Assembly: GCF_900142175.1 (NCBI RefSeq)
Contig: NZ_FQZX01000002.1
Location: forward strand, 1,097,317 to 1,161,316
Direction of reading: 5' to 3'
DNA from: Maribacter aquivivus
GTDB taxonomy: Bacteria > Bacteroidota > Bacteroidia > Flavobacteriales > Flavobacteriaceae
Length of the DNA: 64,000 bases
The position numbers and the translations under genes are program-made. A model generated the notes under the pieces. The model was not told the DNA's origin. It worked only from the letters and a program-made list of their open reading frames with translations, and did no database searches. Shown here one piece after another: positions 57,609 to 64,000 of this stretch (position 1 is the first letter of the stretch; each line of letters starts with the position of its first letter).

Positions 57609-57639
57609 AAAAAAAAAAAGGGGACGCTCCCGTCCCCTT
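57609..57639 (-). terminator. Terminator of the small secreted-protein gene
   Basis: AAGGGGACG (57618-57626) pairs with CGTCCCCTT (57631-57639), with nine or more T leftward. The DoxX stop lies just to the left, so it may also affect rightward transcripts. A direct repeat TTAAATCAAC (57641-57660, twice) lies next to it. Confidence 0.85.
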
Positions 57640-57660
57640 CTTAAATCAACTTAAATCAAC

Positions 57661-58245
57661 TTAATTAACAACAAACTCTTCAGTATATGTTTTACCAGCT
57701 GACTTCACTGTTACAGTGTAAGTACCTGGAAAAGCATCTGTGAAATTGAATGCTTTCTCAACAATCAACTCATCTGCTACTTCTTGTGTAAATACTGTTC
57801 TACTTTCTGTATCGTAAATCTTGATAGACATGTCTGCTCTATCTAAATTTAAATAGTTCATGAAGATCATGTTATCAGTCTTTCTAAAGAAAGGCTTGAT
57901 CTCTTCATCAGATTCTACGATTTTCAAATTATCGTTTTCTAAAACGATTGTATATGAATATGCTGTCATATAATCATCAGCAGATAAGAAGTATACTCCA
58001 TCTACCAAATCTTTAAGATTTAATTTCTTGCTAAACTGACCTTCGGTCATTTTTTCTGAATAAATAACATTTAAATCAGAATCCATTAACTTAACCTGTA
58101 CACCATTAATAGATGCATCCATTGTCAAAACCACACTCTTGGCTTTACCTGTAGATAATAGGTTTAATTTTGGCTCTCTTGCCATGCCTGCTACTGTAGC
58201 TAACATAAAGGCAACAACTGTTGTGAATTTTACTAGGTTTTTCAT
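57661..58245 (-). CDS. Small exported beta-rich protein of unknown function
   Basis: The 194-residue protein has a signal peptide (cleavage after about residue 22, AGMA-R). Two immunoglobulin-like beta domains of about 80 residues appear to follow: the first at about 35-110 (DASINGVQVKLMDSDLNVIYSEKM), the second at about 120-194, ending in FPGTYTVTVKSAGKTYTEEFVVN. This closing pattern resembles short secretion-related tails in Bacteroidota but is not the classical T9SS C-terminal domain. The AraC regulator gene is divergent. A TATGTTTG box is found at 58284-58291. Confidence 0.78.
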   Translation of the reverse strand: MKNLVKFTTVVAFMLATVAGMAREPKLNLLSTGKAKSVVLTMDASINGVQVKLMDSDLNVIYSEKMTEGQFSKKLNLKDLVDGVYFLSADDYMTAYSYTIVLENDNLKIVESDEEIKPFFRKTDNMIFMNYLNLDRADMSIKIYDTESRTVFTQEVADELIVEKAFNFTDAFPGTYTVTVKSAGKTYTEEFVVN

Positions 58246-58283
58246 AATATAAATTATTTAAGGGTTAATGATAATTTACACTG

Positions 58284-58291
58284 CAAACATA
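58284..58291 (-). promoter_or_regulatory. Probable -7 box of the secreted-protein gene
   Basis: TATGTTTG on the minus strand matches TAnnTTTG, 38 bases before the start. Confidence 0.45.
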
Positions 58292-58399
58292 CAGCCGTTA
58301 TAAAGCTCTCACTACATCATATTTTCCCAATTTATGTGCTATTTTAACCACCTTACATAGCCATTCTTACCTCTTGGATAAGATTCCATATATTTTGGT

Positions 58400-58407
58400 T
58401 AATTTTG
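58400..58407 (+). promoter_or_regulatory. Possible -7 box of the AraC gene
   Basis: TAATTTTG, an exact TAnnTTTG match, lies 53 bases before the AraC start codon. Confidence 0.4.
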
Positions 58408-58460
58408 CAAATAACATACAAAATAGGATGTTTAATTTTATAGTATAAACCCAAAATAAA

Positions 58461-59333
58461 ATGGTAAAGCAAAAACCTACATTTGAAGCTATAAAGCCAG
58501 ATTTCGGTCATTCTTTTACATATCAGAAGTTTGATGAACATAAACTGAACAAAAATAATCTTTGGCACTACCACCCAGAGCTTGAGTTAGTATATGTAAA
58601 CGGTGGGTCTGGAAAAAGACAAATTGGTAGTCATGTATCGTACTATACAAACGGTGACCTTATATTAATAGGTAGTAATCTACCTCATTGCGGCTTTACA
58701 GATGCCCTTACCGGCAATACTAGCGAAACAGTTGTTCAGATGAAGTTAGATTTCTTAGGACCAGATTTCTTTGACCTTCCTGAAATGAAGAAAATAGCGA
58801 GCTTGTTTAATAGCGCTAGTGGCGGAATTGCCTTTTCTGGTAAGACAAAACGAAAAATAGGCGACAAAATGGAGGTTTTAGAATATCAGACAGATTTTCA
58901 AAGGCTACTTTCTATCCTCAACATATTGAATGAACTAGGAAATTCAGAAGATATGCGATTGTTGAATGCAGAGGGATTTTCATTTACTACCGATGTGAAA
59001 GATAATGATCGTATTAATATCGTATTCAATCACGTAAAAAATAATTTTAAAGAAGAACTGACACTCGAAGAGATATCTACTATGGTGAGTATGACCATAC
59101 CATCTTTCTGTAGATACTTTAAAAAAATTACGAATAAAACATACATACAATTCGTTAATGAATATCGTTTGGTACATGCTTCTAAACTTTTGGCAGAAAA
59201 ACCAATGAGTATTACAGAGGTTTGTTTTGAATGCGGATTCAATAACTTCTCTCATTTCAATAAATCTTTCAAAGCATTTACAGGTCAAAATCCGTCGGAG
59301 TACCGTAATGAACTAAAGAATGTTTTGGTGTAA
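58461..59333 (+). CDS. AraC-family transcriptional regulator
   Basis: The 290-residue protein has an N-terminal cupin sensor domain (about 20-110, LWHYHPELELVYVNGGSGKRQIG) and a C-terminal double helix-turn-helix (about 185-285). The latter shows LTLEEISTMVSMTIPSFCRYFKKIT and the AraC signature ITEVCFECGFNNFSHFNKSFKAFTGQNPSEYR. It probably senses a sugar-like or organic ligand. The divergent secreted-protein gene is a natural target candidate. A strong terminator follows. Confidence 0.93.
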   Translation: MVKQKPTFEAIKPDFGHSFTYQKFDEHKLNKNNLWHYHPELELVYVNGGSGKRQIGSHVSYYTNGDLILIGSNLPHCGFTDALTGNTSETVVQMKLDFLGPDFFDLPEMKKIASLFNSASGGIAFSGKTKRKIGDKMEVLEYQTDFQRLLSILNILNELGNSEDMRLLNAEGFSFTTDVKDNDRINIVFNHVKNNFKEELTLEEISTMVSMTIPSFCRYFKKITNKTYIQFVNEYRLVHASKLLAEKPMSITEVCFECGFNNFSHFNKSFKAFTGQNPSEYRNELKNVLV

Positions 59334-59365
59334 GTAGTATACCTTATATATAGTACTAATAGTTT

Positions 59366-59414
59366 AAAGCAATCTGGATGGTGAATTAACTCATCATCCA
59401 GATTGCTTTTTTTG
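59366..59414 (+). terminator. Terminator of the AraC gene
   Basis: A 15-base stem, AAAGCAATCTGGATG at 59366-59380, pairs with 59395-59409 and is followed by a T run. Confidence 0.9.
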
Positions 59415-59492
59415 TAATCCATTCTTATAGAGTTAGAAAAAATGGATACGTGTTCTTTACATTATATTATGATGCAGTACCTTTATATTGCT

Positions 59493-59771
59493 ATGATTAA
59501 AGAATTTACAGAAAGAGAACTAGACCGTATTATAGAAATGGCATGGGAAGACCGTACGCCATTTGAAGCCATTACTTTTCAATTTGGTATTAGCGAACAA
59601 GAGACTATCGAAGTCATGCGTCGCGAAATGAAACCAAGTAGTTTTAGAATGTGGCGCAAACGTGTTCAAGGTCGCGCAACAAAACATGCTAAATTAAGAT
59701 CCGATGAAATGGACAGATTTAGATGTTCTAGACAGCGCAACATTAGCGGTAATAAAATATCAAAAAGATAA
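59493..59771 (+). CDS. TIGR03643 family protein
   Basis: From the ATG at 59493 the product is 92 residues: MIKEFTERELDRIIEMAWED opens the conserved TIGR03643 core, followed by RTPFEAITFQFGISE and an Arg/Lys-rich C-terminus. Upstream in-frame ATGs (59442, 59469, 59472) would add non-conserved residues. A helical HTH-like fold (about 18-45) suggests nucleic-acid contact, but the function is unknown. The stop meets the nuclease gene, which ends at 59772 on the other strand. Confidence 0.85.
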   Translation: MIKEFTERELDRIIEMAWEDRTPFEAITFQFGISEQETIEVMRREMKPSSFRMWRKRVQGRATKHAKLRSDEMDRFRCSRQRNISGNKISKR

Positions 59772-60545
59772 TTATTTAAAAGCCTCGTTCAATACTGCAG
59801 CAAGGCGAACTCCTCCTTTTTGTAACTGATCGGCAGCAGTATCCCACCAGTCATAACTGTATCGGTAGCTAAGTTTTTCGCCGGGTTCTACCGATGCATA
59901 AACTTTCTCTGCCAATAAATGAGATTCTTCTACCCAGTCAAGCAAACTACCGCTTTGTAAAAATTTAATTTGCTCTTTAGACATCTCAGGGTATTCAGTA
60001 GCGAGTTCTGTAAAACTCATTCCGTTTTCGTTAATCATATTAGAATCCCAAACTCTATGTAAGTTGGTACCACTACCAAACCATTGTAGCTGTATATCAT
60101 TACCTCCTTTATCCTCTCCTCTGCCCACATGCATAGGTTGGTGCAAATCTCCAATTAAATGAACTAGAAATTTTAAATAGAAGGCTTTATCCTCTTTACT
60201 ACTTTTTTCGTTTTTTATAATTTCTAAACAAGTATTTACCCCTTGTACCAAATCGCCATATTCATTCTTCTCAATTTGTGCATATGTCTTACCAAAAGGA
60301 ATATTCACGTAATGCCACGCACTAAATTTGCGATATGCACGATCAGATTTTATTTCATCGCCAAAATTGGCTACGGCAGCTAAACTTTCTCCATCTAACA
60401 AACTTTCAATGGCACGTTTTGCTTTTTTACTCAAATGTTGCTCAGCTACTTCACCAACAACTCTATGCCCAGTTTTTGACCAATACATATCATTTGCAAA
60501 GGTGAAATTCGTTACCAAAAACAATAAAATAATACAATTTTTCAT
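59772..60545 (-). CDS. Secreted S1/P1-type nuclease
   Basis: From the ATG at 60545 the product is 257 residues with a signal peptide (cleavage before NDMYWSKTGH, so the mature Trp takes the place of the usual N-terminal zinc-binding Trp). The S1/P1 zinc-binding residues are present: WSKTGHRVVGEVAEQHL, HYVNIPFG, FLVHLIGDLHQPMHVG, GNDIQ and LHRVWDSNMI. It cleaves single-stranded nucleic acids outside the cytoplasm. A longer reading frame starting 68 codons upstream lacks a signal and enters the PBP1a gene's start region, so I reject it. A TATTTTTG box is at 60561-60568. Confidence 0.93.
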   Translation of the reverse strand: MKNCIILLFLVTNFTFANDMYWSKTGHRVVGEVAEQHLSKKAKRAIESLLDGESLAAVANFGDEIKSDRAYRKFSAWHYVNIPFGKTYAQIEKNEYGDLVQGVNTCLEIIKNEKSSKEDKAFYLKFLVHLIGDLHQPMHVGRGEDKGGNDIQLQWFGSGTNLHRVWDSNMINENGMSFTELATEYPEMSKEQIKFLQSGSLLDWVEESHLLAEKVYASVEPGEKLSYRYSYDWWDTAADQLQKGGVRLAAVLNEAFK

Positions 60546-60560
60546 CACTATAATTTTATC

Positions 60561-60568
60561 CAAAAATA
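60561..60568 (-). promoter_or_regulatory. Probable nuclease -7 box
   Basis: TATTTTTG on the minus strand, 15 bases before the nuclease start, matches TAnnTTTG. Confidence 0.5.
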
Positions 60569-60633
60569 GTACAACATACTTTAAGGTATTGTTAAAACTT
60601 GGTAAGATTAAATTTATATCTGAACTTGCGTAT

Positions 60634-62895
60634 ATGAAGAAGAAGACGAGAAAATCATCTAAACGAAAACTAAGCATTCGTAAAATAATAGGCTTGGGCA
60701 TAGTAAGTCTTTTTGCATTATTTATCATATTTATAGGTAGTGTCAACATAGGCTTATGGGGTAAAATTCCCTCTAAAAAAGAACTCTCTAATTTTCAATA
60801 CCAAATGGCTTCTGAAGTTTATTCGGCAGATAGTATATTGATCGGTAAATATTATTTGTACGACAGGCAACCAGTTGCTTTTACCGATTTTCCAGAAGAT
60901 TTATTACATGCATTAATCGCGATCGAAGATGAGCGTTTTTACGAACACTCTGGTGTTGATATTAGAAGTTTAATTAGGGTCGGTTTTAAAACAGTTCTTT
61001 TAGGTGACAACTCTTCTGGCGGTGGCAGTACACTTACGCAACAGTTGGCTAAAAATCTATATCCTAGAAGAGAGCGAAATAAAACCAATATTGTGGTTGA
61101 CAAGGTGAAAGAAATGATTATCGCTAAAAGGTTGGAGAAGATTTTTACGAAAGATGAGATTCTTACCAATTACCTAAATACCGTTTCTTTTGGTGATAAC
61201 ACCTTTGGTATTGAAAGCGCCGCTCTTAAGTTTTTCAACTCTAGCACTAAAGATATAACCGCTACCCAAGCCGCTACTTTAGTAGGTATGCTAAAAGCTA
61301 CTTATGGTTATAACCCAAGAATATTTCCTGAGAAAAGTCTAGGCAGACGTAATTTGGTATTACGTGCTATGTATAACAATGATTTTATCTCAGAAGAACA
61401 GGTAGCACAATACTCTCAAGAAGGTCTTAATTTAGACTATAGAGAGTTCGATTATAATGCCGGAATTGCGCCTTACTTCAGAGAAGAGGTTCGTAAAGAA
61501 ATGCTGCGTTGGATTGCCGAGCAAAACGAAGCCGATACCGATTACAATATCTATACATCAGGATTAAAAATTTACACTACCCTAAACTATAAAATGCAAA
61601 AATTGGCTGAAGATGTCATGGCAGCACACATGACCAAATTGCAGCATAGTTTTGAAAAAAGTTATGGGTCTAATGCACCTTGGTTAAAAGACAAAAAGTT
61701 GATGGAAAAAATAGCCAAGCGAACACCTACATATAAAAGACTACAGAAAATAGGCTTGTCCCATGCGCAAATTATAGATAGCCTATCTAAAGACAAACAA
61801 AATATGACTTTCAAATCATGGCAAAAAGATGAAGAAACTACCGCCAGTACTATGGATAGTATTCAGCATTACACCAAGTTCTTAAATACCGGTTCTTTAG
61901 CCGTAGACCCTACTAATGGCGATATTTTGGTATGGATCGGCGGCATCAATTTTGAACAATATAAGTATGATCATATCTCGCAAAGTAAACGCCAAGTTGG
62001 TTCTACATTCAAACCCATTGTATATACCACTGCTGTAGAACAAGGTATTTCTCCATGTACTTATTTCTCCGCCGAAGAAATTGAATATGATAATCTAAAA
62101 GGATGGTCACCTTCTAATTCTGGCAATAAAGATGAAGCATACCTCAACTACTCAATGGAAGAAGGTTTAAGCAATTCAATCAATACCATTGCTGTAAAAG
62201 TATTGGAGCAAGCCGGTATTGGTAATGTTTTAGACATGGCAAAAAGCATGGGTATTGAAGATAAATTACCCAATGAAGCTTCAATAGCTCTAGGTACAGG
62301 TGAAATCAAAATCATCGATTTGGCACAAGCTTACACCAGTTATGCGAATAATGGAAAGCATATTCAACCGAATTTAATCAAAAGCATATCTAACCATAAA
62401 GACTCCGTTTTAGTTGAATTTAAGTCCAAATTGAACCAAAAATCCGCTTTTTCGAAAGAAACTAGCCAAATAATGATTGAAATGATGAAATCAACAATCA
62501 ATTCTGGAACAGCTGCTAGACTTAGAAATACATACGGACTCAAAAATGATATTGCCGGTAAAACTGGTACTACTCAAAATAATAAAGATGCCTGGTTCGT
62601 TGCCCTGACTCCGAAACTGGTTCATATTACCTGGGTAGGTCTTGATCAACATGAAATCGGATTCAGTAATACTAGTATTGGGCAAGGTGCAAATGCCGCT
62701 CTACCCCTATTTGCACTATGGATGCAAGAATTGAACAAAGACAAAGATTTTAATAGGTACACCAAATCTAATTTTCCAAAACCTTCTAATTCTGTATTAG
62801 AAGCATTGAATTGCGATCCAATTAAACGTGACGGATTTTTCAAACGTCTTTTTAAAAATCCGAATAAAAAGAAGAACAAAAAGTTTAACGGATAA
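60634..62895 (+). CDS. Penicillin-binding protein 1A (bifunctional)
   Basis: This class A PBP makes and cross-links peptidoglycan. From the ATG at 60634 it is 753 residues: a basic cytoplasmic tail, one membrane helix (about 17-41) and the GT51 glycosyltransferase domain. GT51 shows catalytic Glu98 in AIEDERFYEHSG and GGSTLTQQLAKNLYP. The transpeptidase domain has Ser457-T-F-Lys460, an SNS box in EGLSNSINTIA and Lys643-T-G. The tail ends in a basic KKKNKKFNG. The frame is open 102 codons further upstream, but those codons run through the divergent nuclease gene and show no conserved sequence. Confidence 0.95.
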   Translation: MKKKTRKSSKRKLSIRKIIGLGIVSLFALFIIFIGSVNIGLWGKIPSKKELSNFQYQMASEVYSADSILIGKYYLYDRQPVAFTDFPEDLLHALIAIEDERFYEHSGVDIRSLIRVGFKTVLLGDNSSGGGSTLTQQLAKNLYPRRERNKTNIVVDKVKEMIIAKRLEKIFTKDEILTNYLNTVSFGDNTFGIESAALKFFNSSTKDITATQAATLVGMLKATYGYNPRIFPEKSLGRRNLVLRAMYNNDFISEEQVAQYSQEGLNLDYREFDYNAGIAPYFREEVRKEMLRWIAEQNEADTDYNIYTSGLKIYTTLNYKMQKLAEDVMAAHMTKLQHSFEKSYGSNAPWLKDKKLMEKIAKRTPTYKRLQKIGLSHAQIIDSLSKDKQNMTFKSWQKDEETTASTMDSIQHYTKFLNTGSLAVDPTNGDILVWIGGINFEQYKYDHISQSKRQVGSTFKPIVYTTAVEQGISPCTYFSAEEIEYDNLKGWSPSNSGNKDEAYLNYSMEEGLSNSINTIAVKVLEQAGIGNVLDMAKSMGIEDKLPNEASIALGTGEIKIIDLAQAYTSYANNGKHIQPNLIKSISNHKDSVLVEFKSKLNQKSAFSKETSQIMIEMMKSTINSGTAARLRNTYGLKNDIAGKTGTTQNNKDAWFVALTPKLVHITWVGLDQHEIGFSNTSIGQGANAALPLFALWMQELNKDKDFNRYTKSNFPKPSNSVLEALNCDPIKRDGFFKRLFKNPNKKKNKKFNG

Positions 62896-62981
62896 TTGAA
62901 TTTTTAGTCAATTTTCATCTCAATCGTGATTTGCATCATTTAATTTGATATATTTATGATATCATTTTAATATCACAAATT

Positions 62982-63833
62982 ATGAAAGTAGAGAAAATTC
63001 ACAAAGCGCAAAATGGCTACGTAATGCTTTTTGTCGCATTAGCGCTATTAGTTGGGGGTATTGCACTTCTTAGAATCTATGTTGGTGCATTTATGATTTT
63101 TGCAGCATTATTCATGTGTGCAGGTTTTGTACTGGTGAATCCGAATAGTTCAAGAGTTTTACTTCTATTTGGTAAGTATATAGGTACAATTAAAGAGAAT
63201 GGCCTGTTTTGGGCGAACCCCTTATACACGAAAAAAAGAATTTCACTAAGAGCTAGTAACTTTGATAGTGAACGATTAAAAGTTAATGACAAGCTAGGTA
63301 ACCCGGTTATGATCAGCACCATTCTTGTTTGGCGCGTAACCAACACCTACAAAGCTGCTTTCGATGTTGATGATTATCAAAATTTTGTACGAGTACAGAC
63401 TGACGCCGCAGTTAGAAAACTAGCGAGTATGTACCCATACGATAATTTTGCAGATGAAGGACTTGACGAAGATATTACACTAAGATCCAGCGTTAACGAG
63501 GTAAGTGAAGCGCTAGAGAAAGAACTGCAAGAACGCCTTTCTATGGCAGGCATAGAGGTATTGGAAGCACGAATTGGGTATTTAGCATATGCACAAGAAA
63601 TAGCAAATGCAATGCTACGAAGACAACAGGCTACAGCCATTGTTGCTGCAAGACATAAAATTGTAGAAGGTGCCGTAAGTATGGTAGAGATGGCTTTAGA
63701 AGAGTTGAGTAAAAAGAATTTGGTAGATTTAGATGATGAAAGAAAATCTGCAATGGTAAGTAATCTAATGGTTGTTCTATGTTCAGATAAAGATGTTTCA
63801 CCTATAGTTAATACTGGTACCTTAAACCATTAA
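62982..63833 (+). CDS. SPFH/band 7 (stomatin-like) membrane protein
   Basis: The 283-residue protein has an N-terminal hydrophobic hairpin (about 14-50) followed by the SPFH domain (NPNSSRVLLLFGKYIGTIKENGLFWANPLYTKKRISLRA in outline, about 52-91). A coiled-coil region then follows (about 195-250, RRQQATAIVAARHKIVEGAV). SPFH proteins form membrane microdomain scaffolds. An Arc-like gene starts 33 bases downstream; this pairing is common in bacterial genomes. Confidence 0.92.
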   Translation: MKVEKIHKAQNGYVMLFVALALLVGGIALLRIYVGAFMIFAALFMCAGFVLVNPNSSRVLLLFGKYIGTIKENGLFWANPLYTKKRISLRASNFDSERLKVNDKLGNPVMISTILVWRVTNTYKAAFDVDDYQNFVRVQTDAAVRKLASMYPYDNFADEGLDEDITLRSSVNEVSEALEKELQERLSMAGIEVLEARIGYLAYAQEIANAMLRRQQATAIVAARHKIVEGAVSMVEMALEELSKKNLVDLDDERKSAMVSNLMVVLCSDKDVSPIVNTGTLNH

Positions 63834-63850
63834 ACAAGGGCTACAATTCA

Positions 63851-63858
63851 TATTTTTG
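63851..63858 (+). promoter_or_regulatory. Possible -7 box of the Arc-like gene
   Basis: TATTTTTG, an exact TAnnTTTG match, ends eight bases before the ATG at 63866, implying a very short leader if used. Confidence 0.35.
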
Positions 63859-63865
63859 TTATTAG

Positions 63866-64000
63866 ATGAGTAAGAAAAAACCTTTTGCACTACGTGTCAA
63901 CGAAGAAATGCTGCAGGCTATTGAAAAATGGGCTGCAGATGAGTTTCGTAGTACCAATGGGCAAATTGAGTGGATCTTAATGAAGGCTTTAAAAGAAGCT
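63866..64000 (+). CDS. Arc-type DNA-binding protein (3' end cut off)
   Basis: The 45 visible codons (MSKKKPFALRVNEEMLQAIE at the start, then KWAADEFRSTNGQIEWIL) form a ribbon-helix-helix of the Arc/MetJ kind. The frame is still open at the window edge. It follows the SPFH gene, and small Arc-like proteins after SPFH genes are a known pairing, so they may be co-regulated. Confidence 0.85.
   Translation, partial: MSKKKPFALRVNEEMLQAIEKWAADEFRSTNGQIEWILMKALKEA

Noticed and set aside
60328..60633. Extended N-terminus of PBP1a
   Set aside because: These codons run through the divergent nuclease gene and carry no conserved residues; the ATG at 60634 gives the usual basic tail and membrane helix.
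60546..60749. Extended N-terminus of the S1/P1 nuclease
   Set aside because: The extension is not conserved and would hide the signal peptide that begins at the ATG at 60545.

Overview
The window looks like chromosome of a marine-type member of the Flavobacteriaceae (Bacteroidota). The DNA is AT-rich. Many starts have a TAnnTTTG box, the Bacteroidota -7 element, just upstream, and purine-rich ribosome binding sites are mostly absent. The gene content also fits: DUF4295 between rpmG and ftsY, bacillithiol BshC, yidC beside pyrG, DUF2911, TIGR03643, FAS1 lipoproteins, and lipoproteins with C-x-x-D/E/N-type mature ends. No rRNA, tRNA, CRISPR array, prophage or intact insertion sequence was seen. 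The genus cannot be fixed from this sequence alone.

Layout. 1-4626: the end of a HEAT-repeat/c-type-haem protein; a decayed 3' stub of a nitronate-monooxygenase-like gene; an unrecognised 608-residue lipoprotein; and the intact nitronate-monooxygenase-like gene. 4784-12515: mnmA, a four-FAS1 lipoprotein, yidC, pyrG and a DUF3820 protein. 12576-18994: a secreted sugar-isomerase-like protein; a leftward guaA - LysM/periplasmic-binding-like protein - OsmC - DUF922 operon; and a SIMPL protein. 19364-31907: a flavin-binding oxidase-like protein, GT39 glycosyltransferase with bshC, M14 peptidase with DUF4177, the DUF2339/DUF3999 membrane pair, an LpxR-like protein and rimO. 32025-38952: serine hydrolase, nitroreductase, the ftsY - DUF2911 - amidase - metallophosphoesterase operon, and rpmB - rpmG - DUF4295. 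39022-48753: the exonuclease - carboxypeptidase-regulatory - FAH - Hpt - cinA operon, a 2-oxoacid dehydrogenase E2, recR, a sodium symporter, a CoA-binding protein and fabH. 48869-57607: ABC1 kinase with a TetR-like regulator, htpG, an unrecognised membrane protein, MOSC, DUF885 and DoxX. 57661-64000: a small secreted protein, an AraC regulator, TIGR03643, an S1/P1 nuclease, PBP1a, an SPFH protein and the start of an Arc-like DNA-binding protein.

The genes are mainly housekeeping: nucleotide synthesis (pyrG, guaA), translation and tRNA/ribosome modification (mnmA, rimO, rpmB, rpmG), membrane-protein targeting (yidC, ftsY), envelope growth (PBP1a, LpxR-like, GT39), thiol and nitro-compound redox (bshC, OsmC, nitroreductase, NMO) and secreted peptide turnover (M14, DUF885).

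I did not find a clear new defence or mobile system. The most interesting material is non-coding or rearranged: (i) direct repeats of an NMO 3' end flanking a novel lipoprotein gene; (ii) a dispersed 74-base intergenic element in two copies; (iii) two tandem diverged hairpin units at 19050-19255; (iv) a nested 81-base inverted repeat upstream of the serine hydrolase; and (v) intergenic regions with terminator-like hairpins that belong to no visible gene (47349-47550, 50930-50959), which may mark small RNAs.
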